DNA of 64,000 bases from assembly GCA_039000515.1 (NCBI GenBank), contig JBCFYV010011135.1, forward strand, positions 29,541,876 to 29,605,875, read 5' to 3'. A program made the translations under genes and the position numbers. Source of the stretch: Timema cristinae (taxonomy: Eukaryota; Arthropoda; Insecta; Phasmatodea; Timematidae). Shown one piece after another: positions 50,101-53,035 of the stretch. The notes below the pieces were generated by a model that saw only the letters and a list, made by a program, of their open reading frames with translations, had not been told where the DNA came from and ran no database searches. Numbering within the stretch: position 1 is the stretch's first letter; each line of letters starts with the position of its first letter.

Positions 50101-53035
50101 TTAGATTTTCCTTGAATATCATCAGGATTGAAAGCGCTCGTAGCTAGTTTTAAAATGTTGGTACATGTTTACTTAACACTTGCAGGTGATGGTGTTATTT
50201 GTCAAAAGAACAAATTACTGAACACGCTCCTTCAAACCCTGCGGTTCCAGCAGAACATGGCCGCCGAGGTGTGGGGCGACGACAGCTTCTCAGAACTCCC
50301 TCAACTCACCCCCTCGCACATCAGCGTCCTTAGAAAACAGGACAAGTGTCCCATCACCTGTCTGACCGACATGGTCAAACACTTCGTGGGGAACTTGAGC
50401 GAGCTCACCTCGGTGCTCGGCCCGTGTCTTTCAAACAAACAAATTGGCGAGGTTTGATAATTATCTGATTATATATCTACTTATAGATTAAATATAGTAA
50501 GAAAAAGTCAGGAAGGAACTTATAGACACTAAAAAAACCTAGTTGTTTGCAGCCAACATTGATAACATTTTACCATATAATTACTAAATCCAGCAAAGGA
50601 AGTAACAATCAATGGAAAGGAACTCGAAAAGGTGGAAGATTTCTACTATCTAGGAAGTAAGATTACTACTAACAGTAAAATACAGGAGGAAATAAGACAT
50701 TTCTACACAACGTGGTTAAGGATATAATCTGGCGATGGAATATAGGGAAAGAAAACTTTGTTATTCAAGGAATATTATCATCGAAGATTGACATACGGCT
50801 CTGAAACCTGGGATATAGTAGATTGCAGACAGCAGAGAATGTAACAAGAAGAGGCCAGGAATGAAATAATTAGAAATTGTTTAAAAGTAATACCATTAGG
50901 TGAGACACTGAAGAGAAAAGTTGCTGTGGTAAGGTCATGTGATGAGAATGAGGAAGGACAGAATGCCTAAGAGAGCCTAACAGAACAAAGATAAGGTTAG
51001 AAGACCACGAAGGAAGGACATGGAAGCTAAGGGAGCGACTGGGGACATGTGTCTGAGGGAGAAGTTTGTAGAGATGGACAGGAATGGAAGATGATGTGTC
51101 GGACGACCCGCAGAAATGTCTGAGGATGATGGTGATAATTATTATTATTTTATTAGTAGAGGTCTGCGGAGCTTAGTTAATATCAATAGTGTTTCAAATT
51201 TTATATATATTTTTTTTTATTGATAACTCAAATCAAACCAAAGGTTTTAGGTTGTTGCAAAATCCTACAATGTGTGTAAAATATGTGAATATATTTTAAT
51301 AAAAATTCCTGCGAGGCAAAATAAATATTTGTTCCAGTCAACAAACAATAAAATAACCGGCGGAAGTAAAGAAAGTGGACTTTATTCGACGTTAAATTAT
51401 GATAGGAATAGCTTACCTCATCCAATTTGAGGTTCGTCGACAATGGGGGCCTATCTTGTGGGTTGCTGGGTTGGAGTAGAAGGGAATGGTAAACAACAGA
51501 CTAACTCACTCAGGGATATTCTTCGAACTCATGTTGTGGTTTCTTGATTAAAGAGGCCACTTTAGGGCCTGTAACACCCGAATCACACGCAAACAAAGAT
51601 TTGTGCACCCATTATGGCAGACACCCTATTTGAACCGAAAACAGTCATGTATTAATCACAACTTGTGAATGTGTGGATACGATCTCACGTAAACTGTAGG
51701 TCCTCCATTTCATCTCACAATCACCCTAACATTACACATTAGTGTAAGTGCGTATAACCCGAACGGGTAGTAAGACGCGGTGCTAATAATAATAATAATA
51801 ATAATATTACTACTACTACTAATAATAATATAATAATAATTTGTTTCTACTGGCTCTAACCCAAGGAATCTCATTTGATCCAGGTGTACGCAAAGCTATG
51901 CGCCCTGCCTCGGATGAAAATCGACCTTAGACTTAGACAAGGCAACAAAAGGTGGTTCCGACTCGGAAAGAGGCCATTAGCGATGAGTCCCCTGGGGGGG
52001 TACACCTTGGAGATCTCTTATTGGTCGTCTCACAGCTGGACCTTGCTAGTTAGCGGCACGGATGAACTGCTAGTGTTCAGGACATTGAATCCCGGAGCCT
52101 TAAGGAAGGAAATTCATCTCACTGCTCCGAAAGTTCCAGGTTTGTGGTAGTAATCAAAGGGAAAAAAGGTCGCCAAACGACTGTATTACATTGAAAGGAG
52201 GTGGTAGTGAAATTCATTTTCCATACAGGGGCTCGTTGTTTTTTTTAATTCACATATTTATAAAAGATGGGATATCACCTCCCTCGAATTCTATGGTATT
52301 AGAGAGATTTGTCATCGGTCATCATCACGAACAGTTCCCAGTCATTGGACTCTCCATCGCCTCCTTTCCTCCCACCACCTCTCCTCTCTCCTCCACACTC
52401 CTCCATACTCCCTTCGGCCATCTGTCCTTTGAGTAGCCTTTCCCTCTCTATTTGAGCTTTATAAAAATCTTAAAAAAAGTATCTCGAATACAATTTTGAA
52501 GATCTTTTAGCCGTGATCAACCTCTAGCCATAGTTCAATCTGTGTTTTACTCTCACCTGATTTACCCCGAAAATTACATAATTGTGAACTTTGGGGCCTA
52601 CAATTTTCTGATAAGTGACACCTTAGCTCAGTCGGTAGCATGTCTGTCTATTGAGCTAAGGGTCTCCAGTTCGATCACCGGCATGGCCGAAAAAAGTATC
52701 ATTGGTGGATTATGGGTTTAGCCTTTCACGGTGATAAATTAATGGCCGGGATACTGGATGTTGTGCCTGTCCTAGTTATATTATAAGACAGATGAAGCTA
52801 CGACAGGCCGGAAACAGTAGTGGATGTAAAGTTAATCATAAAAAGACTAATATTGACATCTCCAGTAAAAACTCCCCTCCAGCGGAACCACACTCCATTA
52901 TGTCCGGTCATGAGTGTAAAAGTGTTTGTTTTATTGTTGGTAGGTATCGCCACCATCTCTGTGCACCTGTTGGCCAAGCAACACGTGGGGCTGGATCGTC
53001 TCGTCACATTCAAGTTGGATGTCCTCCCAAATTGA
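9698..53035 (+). CDS. ASCC3-like tandem Ski2 pseudohelicase (28 coding exons, spliced)
   Basis: Spliced gene of 1,848 codons; human ASCC3 is about 2,200. Order seen: N-terminal arm (aa 1-260), RecA1 of cassette 1 (aa ~261-434), RecA2 (~435-691), winged helix and Sec63 (~692-1023), cassette 2 RecA1/RecA2 (~1024-1424), winged helix and Sec63 to a C-terminal FN3-like end. ASCC3 rather than SNRNP200 is favoured by the N-terminal block AAFLF, the Sec63 stretch [11 protein letters not shown] (ASCC3 has WVEDPTNDHIY) and the tail GLD-x-V near the stop. ASCC3 normally unwinds nucleic acid in the ASC-1 complex (alkylation repair, ribosome quality control). Catalytic motifs are lost here: Walker A is PLGTSKF and PTNHHKA, DExH is DDMS and NDVE, and the motif VI GRAGR becomes NRNIF and QTCSA. 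Exons are visibly more GC-rich than introns. Start chosen at tandem ATGs at 9698/9701 in a GCCG context. Function is inferred: an inactive scaffold or ASC-1 regulator; a recent pseudogene remains possible. Confidence 0.87.
10489..10791 (+). repeat. SINE family B, full length (tRNA-Glu-like head)
   Basis: Head GACCTGGTGGTCTAGGGGTA (box A) and GGGGTTCAATCC (box B) resemble tRNA-Glu. The body and the GTAGTAAGACGCGGTGCTAA tail with (TAA)n follow. Flanked by the 12-bp duplication AACAACACTCAA (10477-10488, 10792-10803). Lies in intron 1. Confidence 0.9.
11117..11372 (+). repeat. SINE family A, full length
   Basis: Head CCTCGGTGGTGTAGTTGGCT (box A) and GAGGTTCAAATCTCGG (box B), tail GTAGTAAGACGCGGTGCTAG. 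Flanked by CATTCTATATTA (11105-11116, 11373-11384). Ends about 36 nt before exon 2. Confidence 0.9.
11409..11518 (+). CDS. ASCC3-like exon 2
   Basis: Acceptor TGTTTCAG, donor G|GTTAGT, phase 2 to 1. Encodes [15 protein letters not shown] followed by [11 protein letters not shown], matching the ASCC3 N-terminal helix LGLTWKKIIKFLNEKLE. This segment belongs to the arm that contacts ASCC2 in ASCC3. Confidence 0.82.
11555..12440 (+). mobile_element. Inverted-repeat element E, interrupted by a SINE
   Basis: Left arm 11560-11655 (GGAACAAACACAATAC...), internal CCACTGGACAAAGAGGTGAGG (11938-11958), and a decayed right arm ending near 12440. The family consensus seen in better copies has long terminal inverted repeats starting TTATATTTGTAAGAAGGTA. 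A family A SINE splits the left arm. Confidence 0.65.
11656..11907 (+). repeat. SINE family A, full length, nested in element E
   Basis: Complete head, body and GTAGTAAGACGCGGTGCTAA tail. Flanked by AATAACATAGTT (11644-11655, 11908-11919), which lies inside element E. Confidence 0.9.
12460..12640 (+). repeat. SINE family C fragment
   Basis: Body remnants TTTCAAAATGATGAATTAACGG and GTCAATTCTAGTTTTAAGTC match family C copies elsewhere. A poly-T run at 12481-12502 precedes it. Immediately upstream of exon 3. Confidence 0.5.
12698..12843 (+). CDS. ASCC3-like exon 3
   Basis: Acceptor GATTTCAG, donor CAG|GTAATT, phase 1 to 0. Encodes [18 protein letters not shown], closely matching ASCC3 REAIESGAAFLFMTFHLKD. 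This is the strongest N-terminal evidence for ASCC3 rather than SNRNP200. Confidence 0.87.
13349..13690 (+). repeat. SINE family D (tRNA-Asp-like head)
   Basis: GTAGTATAGTGGTCATCTAG (box A) and GGTCCTGGGTTCAATTC (box B) resemble tRNA-Asp. The body shares CTCTGGGCGACAGTACAGTG and TCTTTCCGCAAACT with a second copy at 21745. Confidence 0.7.
13905..14220 (+). mobile_element. Retroposon H, copy 1
   Basis: Starts TGATTCAAAAATGAGGTGGCCCAATGG (tRNA box A-like TGGCCCAATGG) and ends in an (ACAATAAC)n-like tail. Flanked by the perfect 13-bp duplication TAATTTAGTTAAG (13892-13904, 14221-14233), so it moved by target-primed retroposition. Nearly identical to an inverted copy at 20140-20398. Confidence 0.75.
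14842..15082 (+). CDS. ASCC3-like exon 4 (acidic N-terminal region)
   Basis: Acceptor TGTTCTAG, donor AAAA|GTATAT, phase 0 to 1. About 80 residues with an acidic stretch ([17 protein letters not shown]), equivalent to the ASCC3 segment around FDMHDLDHFDELP. A minus-strand SINE remnant begins about 20 nt after the donor. Confidence 0.83.
15104..15340 (-). repeat. SINE family A (Leu/Ser-type head variant)
   Basis: Reverse complement of body (TTAGGGATTAGGAAGGTTGA) and of the box B region (CGGGATTCAAACACCGATAT). Degenerate copy in intron 4. Confidence 0.65.
15678..15814 (+). CDS. ASCC3-like exon 5 (short N-terminal linker)
   Basis: Acceptor CCCCTACAG, donor GAT|GTATGT, phase 1 to 0. Encodes [13 protein letters not shown] and a Thr/Ser-rich end. 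The next exon already enters RecA1, so roughly 200 residues of linker present in ASCC3 are missing here, or lie in an exon I did not recognise. Confidence 0.75.
15834..15965 (+). repeat. Dispersed repeat F fragment
   Basis: TCTAATACACTATTTTACGAAT and TTTTAATCCCGAATCCGATT match repeat F (complete copy at 32274). Ends before internal sequence. Confidence 0.55.
16381..16471. repeat. (CT)n and (TA)n microsatellite
   Basis: About 40 bp of CT followed by about 50 bp of TA repeats in intron 5. Confidence 0.9.
16472..16718. repeat. Inverted repeat with 47-bp perfect arms
   Basis: TTTATTTACTAGAAAAGATG at 16472 is matched by its reverse complement ending at 16718. Arms 16472-16518 and 16672-16718. 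The interior carries direct repeats of CAATCCAAATCTTCTATTCT and TA runs. Confidence 0.85.
17257..17475 (+). CDS. ASCC3-like exon 6: cassette 1 Q-like motif and Walker A
   Basis: Acceptor TTTTTTAG, donor AAG|GTAAGT, phase 0 at both ends. [12 protein letters not shown] aligns with ASCC3 [28 protein letters not shown] aligns with ENMLICAPTGAGKTNI. The Walker lysine (aa ~300) survives; the second Gly is Ser and the Mg-coordinating Thr is Phe. Confidence 0.9.
17665..17903 (+). repeat. SINE family A, 5'-truncated
   Basis: Starts inside box A (GTAGTTGGCTAACGAGCTTG) and is otherwise complete to the tail. Flanked by ATTTTGGGAATT (17653-17664, 17904-17915). Confidence 0.9.
18444..18735 (-). pseudogene. 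hAT transposase C-terminal (dimerisation) fragment
   Basis: On the minus strand: [64 protein letters not shown] and [15 protein letters not shown] (stop at 18444-18446). This matches the hAT/ZBED dimerisation domain (KYLxIPATSVxSERVFS). Two in-frame stops. Lies in intron 6. Confidence 0.85.
19182..19371 (+). CDS. ASCC3-like exon 7: cassette 1 motifs Ia-Ic
   Basis: Acceptor TATTTTTAG, donor G|GTAACT, phase 0 to 1. [13 protein letters not shown] replaces the motif Ia context VYVAPMKALAAE and the TGD motif is absent. [12 protein letters not shown] is a perfect family-type TTPEKWD motif, the only fully intact signature in this cassette. Confidence 0.92.
20007..20398. mobile_element. Retroposon H, head-to-head inverted copy
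   Basis: The 5' ~85 nt of H in plus orientation (20007-20092) is followed by ~50 nt of unrelated sequence, then a nearly complete minus-strand copy (20140-20398). The whole block is flanked by AAACTATGTAATTA (19993-20006, 20399-20412), so it is one insertion event. Its arms could form a hairpin of about 50-60 bp. Confidence 0.75.
20668..20914 (-). repeat. SINE family A
   Basis: Reverse-complement copy from TTAGTATCGTGTCTTAATAT (tail) to CACCAAGGCGGGT (head). Lies in intron 7. Confidence 0.75.
20918..21108 (-). repeat. SINE family A, Leu/Ser-type head
   Basis: Ends with CATGCAGCCACCAAAGTGGG, the reverse complement of a GGTGGCTGCATGGTCTAAG head. Directly adjacent to another minus-strand copy. 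Confidence 0.7.
21208..21468 (+). repeat. SINE family A
   Basis: CCCGCCTCAGTGGCGTAGTC head, box B GAAGGTCCGAATCTTGG, tail GTAGTAAGACGCTGTGCTAA. Confidence 0.8.
21745..22050 (+). repeat. SINE family D (tRNA-Asp-like), second copy
   Basis: CGGGTTCGATTTCTGGCCGG box B region, then TAGTTAGGCCTAAGTTA and TAATCTTTCTGCAAACT as in the 13349 copy. Confidence 0.65.
22214..22326 (+). CDS. ASCC3-like exon 8: cassette 1 motif II (DDMS)
   Basis: Acceptor TTGTTTTAG, donor CAG|GTAGGA, phase 1 to 0. [19 protein letters not shown] aligns with RLLILDEVHLLHEDRGPVL. DEVH becomes DDMS, losing the catalytic Glu and the His. The following helix ILARTRLQ matches IVARTLRQ. Confidence 0.88.
22497..22755 (+). repeat. 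SINE family C (tRNA-Lys-like head)
   Basis: TTGGCTCACTCGGTAGCGTA (box A) and CGGTTCGATTCCCGGC (box B), then the body ATGTGAGTTTAACCTTTCAC. Ends with a GATGTAAATTGG-type tail. Confidence 0.75.
22917..23162 (+). CDS. ASCC3-like exon 9: cassette 1 motif III to RecA2 entry
   Basis: Acceptor TAGGTCAG|C, donor AAG|GTGTGT, phase 0. The upstream TTTAG acceptor puts the exon in a frame that stops, so the one 5 nt downstream was chosen. [18 protein letters not shown] replaces the LGLSATLPN motif [17 protein letters not shown] corresponds to FRPVPLGQTFLGIK. Confidence 0.82.
23245..23455 (+). repeat. SINE family A, Leu/Ser-type head
   Basis: CCGTGGCCGCATTGTCTAAG head, tail GGTAGTATGAGGCGGTGCTA. Begins about 80 nt after the exon 9 donor. 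Confidence 0.7.
24432..24643 (+). CDS. ASCC3-like exon 10: cassette 1 motif IV and RecA2
   Basis: Acceptor TTTTGCACAG, donor AG|GTGAGC, phase 0 to 2. [18 protein letters not shown] aligns with VMVFVHARNATVRTAMSL (motif IV). [13 protein letters not shown] corresponds to FSIHHAGMLRQDR, with HHAGM changed to VHAEM. Confidence 0.9.
24812..25018 (-). repeat. Dispersed repeat F fragment
   Basis: CCTCGAATCCTTAAGGATATTC and CAATTATAATTATAGGAAG match repeat F in reverse orientation. Confidence 0.55.
25035..25250 (+). repeat. SINE family C
   Basis: CACCCTAGCTCAGTCGCAAG head and GGTTCGATTCCTAGC box B, then the family C body. Ends about 100 nt upstream of exon 11. Confidence 0.75.
25349..25457 (+). CDS. 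ASCC3-like exon 11: cassette 1 motif V
   Basis: Acceptor TTGACAG, donor TAT|GTGAGC, phase 2 to 0. [19 protein letters not shown] aligns with NLVENLFSNGHIKVLVCTA. The AWGVNLPAH segment is IWEKEMSQV, so motif V is changed too. The segment after it is several residues shorter than in ASCC3. Confidence 0.9.
25931..26134 (+). CDS. ASCC3-like exon 12: cassette 1 motif VI lost
   Basis: Acceptor TTCATATTAG, donor GAG|GTGAGA, phase 0. [18 protein letters not shown] aligns residue for residue with ILDVMQIFGRAGRPQFDK, so QIFGRAGR becomes [20 protein letters not shown] and LPDLLNTE match ASCC3 IIITTHDKLSHY and LADNLNAE. Confidence 0.92.
26225..26940. repeat. 35-bp intronic satellite with palindromic core
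   Basis: About 18-20 tandem units of ~35 bp, alternating ACCTGATAATCAGGTGATTA and ATCCATTAATCGAACGATTA types, each ending GCACAATCGGCT. The first type has a near-palindromic core ACCTGAT-A-ATCAGGT. Units become indel-rich from ~26,540. Fills intron 12. Confidence 0.85.
26971..27181 (+). CDS. ASCC3-like exon 13: cassette 1 winged helix
   Basis: Acceptor TTGTTCCAG, donor G|GTTTGT, phase 0 to 1. [19 protein letters not shown] matches the winged-helix start IALGTVTNVEEAVKWISYTY. It continues with [13 protein letters not shown], equivalent to RKLDKAQMIRFE. The intron before it holds a 35-bp satellite. Confidence 0.9.
27222..27580 (+). repeat. Dispersed repeat F
   Basis: TAGAGTTGGGTTGAATCCCAT start, then AATTCAGTAAAGTGTTGAATT and the GGTTTCTGAACCACCAATAA block. 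Near-complete copy in intron 13. Confidence 0.65.
27605..27712 (+). repeat. SINE family A fragment
   Basis: GAGTGTGGTTTTCAACTCTC and AAATGTGGGTACACCTCTAA are family A body. The copy is interrupted at the Harbinger-like insertion. Confidence 0.6.
27714..28485. mobile_element. PIF/Harbinger-like non-autonomous element
   Basis: Ends GGGCCGGTCTTACAACTACT and ATCCAGGGATTATAAAACCGGCCC (read outward GGGCCGGTTTTATAATCCCT) are inverted repeats. They are flanked by TAA (27711-27713, 28486-28488), the Harbinger-type 3-bp target. No transposase. Confidence 0.7.
28510..28640 (-). repeat. SINE family C
   Basis: Reverse complement of body and box B (GGGAATTGAACCCATGACC) and of AGCTCAGTAGACA. Confidence 0.65.
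28891..29164 (-). repeat. SINE family B, full length
   Basis: Minus-strand copy ending GACCACCAGGTCACCC. Flanked by AAAGTTTGTAAGA (28878-28890, 29165-29177). Confidence 0.9.
29936..30087 (+). CDS. ASCC3-like exon 14: start of Sec63 unit 1
   Basis: Acceptor ATTGTTTCAG, donor GAG|GTATAA, phase 1 to 0. [19 protein letters not shown] aligns with [33 protein letters not shown] aligns with FAIVSKAEEFDQIK. A SINE begins about 29 nt after the donor. Confidence 0.9.
30117..30347 (+). repeat. SINE family A
   Basis: CCCGTCTCGATGGCATAGTTGG head and full body. Flanked by near-identical TTTACATAATGA and TTTACATGATGA. Sits just after the exon 14 donor. Confidence 0.85.
30395..30620 (+). repeat. SINE family A, degenerate
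   Basis: GAGATCAAGGTTCGAATCCC box B, then CATGCAAATGCCGGTTGATTA. Body diverged, with C-rich runs. Confidence 0.6.
30683..30843. mobile_element. Inverted-repeat element E, internally deleted
   Basis: AGAAGAAGGTATAGGAAAGA at the left and TACCTTCTTCCAAATATAAC at the right are the inverted ends. Internal CAGTTCACACTTCTGCCACT matches full copies. Confidence 0.65.
30878..31010 (+). mobile_element. Retroposon H, truncated old copy
   Basis: GAGGTGGCCCAATGGCTAAAT and TGTGGGAAGAATCCATATC match H with many substitutions. Confidence 0.6.
31103..31200 (+). repeat. Dispersed repeat F fragment
   Basis: TTAGAGATGGACCGAATCCACT then TCTTGAATCCGAATCTAC, the 5' end of repeat F. Confidence 0.55.
31520..31604. 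repeat. (TG)n(GA)n microsatellite
   Basis: About 30 bp of TG followed by about 50 bp of GA repeats in intron 14, 116 nt upstream of exon 15. Confidence 0.95.
31720..31899 (+). CDS. ASCC3-like exon 15: Sec63 unit 1 helical bundle
   Basis: Acceptor TGCTGTGTAG, donor GAG|GTAATT, phase 0. [17 protein letters not shown] corresponds to VREEEIEELDTLLSNFC, and [19 protein letters not shown] to KINILLQTYISRGEMDSF. A 5'-truncated SINE is inserted 14 nt after the exon end. Confidence 0.9.
31914..32080 (+). repeat. SINE family A, 5'-truncated, 14 nt from the exon 15 donor
   Basis: Starts CTCGGTCGGGTGAACTGGGG and runs to the tail. Flanked by ATTACTCGTAT (31903-31913) and ATTGCTCGTAT (32081-32091). Confidence 0.88.
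32274..32728. mobile_element. Dispersed repeat F, complete, with inverted ends
   Basis: Starts TTAGAGCTGGTTCGAATACACT and ends with GATTCGGATTCGTAAAATAG and TGACACAACTCTA, the inverse of the start consensus TAGAGTTGGGTTGAATCCACT. This makes F a MITE-like inverted-repeat element of about 450 bp. Confidence 0.65.
33188..33403 (-). repeat. SINE family A, Leu/Ser-type head
   Basis: Ends CATGCAGCCACCAAAGCGGG on the plus strand; body AATGAGGAAGATTGAATTTA. Confidence 0.7.
33810..33982 (+). CDS. ASCC3-like exon 16: Sec63 unit 1, shortened
   Basis: Acceptor [29 protein letters not shown] matches the ASCC3 helix AARIVRALFEIALRKRW. After CGQFGS the helix-loop-helix portion is largely missing. The donor is inferred at GC|GTCAAG because it restores phase with exon 17 (phase 2); a second candidate at TTA|GTATAA would not. 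Confidence 0.75.
34043..34258 (+). repeat. SINE family A, Leu/Ser-type head
   Basis: CCACCTTGGTGGTCGCATGG head, GAGGTTCAATCCCAGTCGGG box B, tail AGTAGAAGGCGCGTTGCTAT. Lies in intron 16. Confidence 0.7.
35065..35305 (-). repeat. SINE family B, head truncated
   Basis: (TTA)n tail first, then the minus-strand body, ending before the tRNA head. Flanked by the 14-bp duplication AACATATGTTGTTG (35051-35064, 35306-35319). Confidence 0.9.
35439..35550 (+). CDS. ASCC3-like exon 17: Sec63 unit 1 FN3-like
   Basis: Acceptor TTTTTTTAAG, donor CAG|GTGATA, phase 2 to 0. [19 protein letters not shown] with [10 protein letters not shown] aligns with WNDQVHGTVGEPWWIWVED and DHIYHSEYF. This match is diagnostic of ASCC3. 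Confidence 0.88.
35932..36172 (+). repeat. Dispersed repeat F abutting exon 18
   Basis: TAGAGTTTGGTTGAATCCAC start to CTGTAATTATAATTGGT. Ends about 26 nt before the exon 18 acceptor. Confidence 0.65.
36198..36366 (+). CDS. ASCC3-like exon 18: end of Sec63 unit 1
   Basis: Acceptor GGTTAAG, donor G|GTATAG, phase 0 to 1. [20 protein letters not shown] aligns without gaps to [30 protein letters not shown] matches FQHLILPERH. A dispersed repeat ends about 26 nt upstream of the acceptor. Confidence 0.9.
36378..36652 (-). repeat. SINE family C
   Basis: Reverse complement running from the ATC-rich tail through AACATCCAGTCCCCTGGCTG to CAACTGAGCTCTGGTGTCGG (head). Begins 12 nt after the exon 18 donor. 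Confidence 0.75.
36862..37105 (+). repeat. SINE family A, degenerate
   Basis: CCTGCTTTGCTGGGTGAATG head and GGTGGTAAGATGCTGTGTTA tail. Ends about 120 nt before exon 19. Confidence 0.6.
37228..37448 (+). CDS. ASCC3-like exon 19: cassette 2 Walker A (PTNHHKA)
   Basis: Acceptor TCAATATAG, donor AAG|GTATGG, phase 1 to 0. [16 protein letters not shown] matches PLPITALGCKAYEALY. The Q-like motif FNPVQTQIF becomes [29 protein letters not shown] aligns with NVLLGAPTGSGKTVAAELAI: both P-loop glycines and the Thr are lost, Lys (aa ~1078) is kept. Confidence 0.93.
37478..37902. mobile_element. Inverted-repeat element E, full length
   Basis: Left arm AGAAGGATAGAAACAAATGA through CACTGGACAAAGAGGTAATGG is repeated inverted at 37752-37902 (CCATTACCTCAGTGTCCAGTG ... 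CTTACAAATATAA). Arms of about 150 bp with a ~110-bp centre. Starts 30 nt after the exon 19 donor. No protein. Confidence 0.8.
38140..38862 (+). pseudogene. LINE 3' coding end interrupted by a SINE
   Basis: [59 protein letters not shown] and RWEEKIKHA precede the [24 protein letters not shown] follows it (38790s-38850s). Single stop after MEK. Same LINE region that gave rise to the 62-bp satellite. Confidence 0.8.
38545..38772 (+). repeat. SINE family A nested in the LINE
   Basis: GTCCGAATGGTCTAAAGTGT head, GGGGTTCGAAACCCAGTCGA box B, tail AGGTAGTAAGACGCGATGAT. Confidence 0.7.
38960..39181 (+). CDS. ASCC3-like exon 20: cassette 2 motifs Ia-Ic lost
   Basis: Acceptor GCTTTTCAG, donor ACG|GTCGGT, phase 0. 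[20 protein letters not shown] corresponds to AVYIAPLKALVRERMDDWKV. TGD is replaced by ALS and TTPEKWD by TSRHWWP, so cassette 2 loses the motif that cassette 1 keeps. Confidence 0.87.
40354..40638 (+). repeat. SINE family B, full length
   Basis: AGGTGACCTGGTGGTCTAGA head to (TAA)n. Flanked by GATACCAAGAT (40343-40353, 40639-40649). Confidence 0.9.
40845..41115 (+). repeat. SINE family C
   Basis: CATCTTATCCCAGTCGGTAACG head, CTGGGTTCGAATCTTGGC box B, and body to GATGGATGTAA. Confidence 0.78.
41267..41839 (+). CDS. ASCC3-like exon 21: cassette 2 motifs II-IV
   Basis: Largest exon (191 codons), phase 0. Acceptor GTTTCGCAG, donor [19 protein letters not shown] replaces LIIDEIHLL (motif II). 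[19 protein letters not shown] aligns with [36 protein letters not shown] aligns with [31 protein letters not shown] corresponds to GIGMHHAGLHERD. The domain order is intact. Confidence 0.95.
41944..42058 (+). repeat. SINE family A 3' fragment
   Basis: TGGTTTTCCCCTCTACCTCC to TATTAAGACGAGGTGCTAAA. Confidence 0.7.
42948..43202 (-). repeat. SINE family A, full length
   Basis: TTTAGCACCGTGTCTTACTA (tail) to CACCGAGGCGGGT (head), well preserved. Confidence 0.85.
43570..43748 (-). repeat. SINE family C
   Basis: ACACAACATCCAGTCCCCGG to CTACCGACTGAGCTGAGATG on the plus strand. Intron 21. Confidence 0.7.
43976..44161 (+). CDS. ASCC3-like exon 22: cassette 2 motifs V-VI lost
   Basis: Acceptor CGGTTTTAG, donor GAG|GTATTA, phase 0. 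[20 protein letters not shown] aligns with [36 protein letters not shown] replaces LQMMGRAGRPQFDDQG, removing both motif VI arginines. The region is unusually cysteine-rich (four Cys within 11 residues). Confidence 0.93.
44872..45192 (+). CDS. ASCC3-like exon 23: cassette 2 winged helix
   Basis: Acceptor TTCCCTCAAG, donor CAG|GTCGGT, phase 0. [17 protein letters not shown] matches [37 protein letters not shown] aligns with IMNPSYYNLGDVSHDSVNKF, a strong family-specific match. Confidence 0.93.
45245..45507 (+). pseudogene. LINE 3' coding fragment, frame-broken
   Basis: Nucleotides such as GAGATAGTAGAGGAAGCAAG and ATGGTCATGTAATG match the LINE segment at 38200-38430, with several frameshifts. 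Immediately followed by a SINE tail. Confidence 0.7.
45508..45592 (+). repeat. SINE shared 3' tail fused to a LINE fragment
   Basis: TTCTAATCCATTAGCGTAAT to GTAGTAAGACGCGGTGCTAA(ATAAT)n, joined directly to LINE sequence. No target duplication seen. Confidence 0.75.
45991..46178 (+). CDS. ASCC3-like exon 24: start of Sec63 unit 2
   Basis: Acceptor TTTTCCCCCAG, donor AG|GTACAG, phase 0 to 2. [20 protein letters not shown] corresponds to [36 protein letters not shown] aligns with LSDAEEYTDLPVRHNE. Confidence 0.92.
46978..47175 (-). mobile_element. Inverted-repeat element E, half copy
   Basis: AATGAAATCTAGGACAGAGGATTGGG, CCATTAACGTTTTGTCC and CCACCTTTCCTGTACGTTCTTAC match the right half of E. 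Confidence 0.6.
47597..47875. repeat. Fold-back repeat in intron 24
   Basis: Left AAACTTTTACACTTCCCACTTTTTC (47650s) and right GAAGTGGGAAGTGTAAAAGTTT (47800s) are inverted, extended outward by GAATAGATACAAACAAA and TTTGTTCCTAACTATCC. Confidence 0.65.
48011..48305 (+). repeat. SINE family B, full length
   Basis: GGTGACCTGGTGGTCTAGGG head to (TAA)n. Flanked by ATATTGTCCTT (48000-48010, 48306-48316). Confidence 0.9.
48565..48739 (+). CDS. ASCC3-like exon 25: Sec63 unit 2 helical bundle
   Basis: Acceptor TTTCTTTCAG; the first base completes a Ser codon begun in exon 24. [20 protein letters not shown] aligns with HTKAHLLLQAHLSRAMLPC. The CAG|GTACTC donor leaves phase 0. The downstream junction is problematic (see exon 26). 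Confidence 0.85.
48928..49318. mobile_element. Inverted-repeat element E, full length
   Basis: TTGTAAGAAGATACAGGAAAG at left; CCTTTCCTATACCTTCTTCA at right. Internal CCTGGACAAAGAGATAATAG. Confidence 0.75.
49338..49395 (-). repeat. Dispersed repeat F end
   Basis: GGAGATTCGGATTTGTAAAATGG to CGACCCAACTCTA, the inverted end of F. Confidence 0.55.
49575..49705 (+). repeat. SINE family C fragment
   Basis: AATGTGGGTCTCCCCTTTCC and TGATGAATTAAAGGGCGGGG. Confidence 0.55.
49738..50078 (+). repeat. Dispersed repeat F
   Basis: TACAGTTGGGGTCTAATCCAC start, CTTCGAATCTCAAATCC, then a ~40-bp T run at 49998-50030. Ends shortly before exon 26. Confidence 0.6.
50209..50451 (+). CDS. ASCC3-like exon 26: Sec63 unit 2, uncertain acceptor
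   Basis: [20 protein letters not shown] aligns with [40 protein letters not shown] matches LPELIHACGGKDHVFSSMVE. The strongest acceptor (TTGCAG ending at 50185) would need phase 1 input, but exon 25 supplies phase 0 and would read into a stop. The weaker acceptor CAAAAG ending at 50208 restores frame and was used. Donor GAG|GTTTGA, phase 0. Confidence 0.7.
50585..51130 (+). pseudogene. LINE 3' coding fragment (third type)
   Basis: [20 protein letters not shown] then [20 protein letters not shown] and [20 protein letters not shown] follow the C-terminal order of RTE-like RT proteins (FKYLGS ... LTYGSETW). Frameshifts downstream. Intron 26. Confidence 0.78.
51648..51812 (+). repeat. SINE family B, 5'-truncated
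   Basis: TGTATTAATCACAACTTGTG to GTAGTAAGACGCGGTGCTAA(TAA)n. Ends 70 nt before exon 27. Confidence 0.8.
51884..52139 (+). CDS. ASCC3-like exon 27: C-terminal FN3-like domain
   Basis: Acceptor TTGATCCAG, donor G|GTTTGT, phase 0 to 1. [17 protein letters not shown] aligns with AWNFLSHLPVINVGISV, and [19 protein letters not shown] with [38 protein letters not shown] corresponds to DEGWFLILGEVDKRELIALK. The ASCC3 insertion between these blocks is short here. Confidence 0.87.
52613..52832 (+). repeat. SINE family C in the last coding intron
   Basis: GTGACACCTTAGCTCAGTCGG head, CCAGTTCGATCACCGGC box B, tail AGTAGTGGATGTAA. Confidence 0.8.
52944..53035 (+). CDS. ASCC3-like exon 28 with stop codon
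   Basis: Acceptor TTGTTGGTAG, completes a Gly codon. [20 protein letters not shown] aligns with RYIYTLYFMSDCYLGLDQQY, and [12 protein letters not shown] ends where the family FN3-like strand ends. The longer ASCC3 tail is absent. TGA at 53033-53035. Confidence 0.85.
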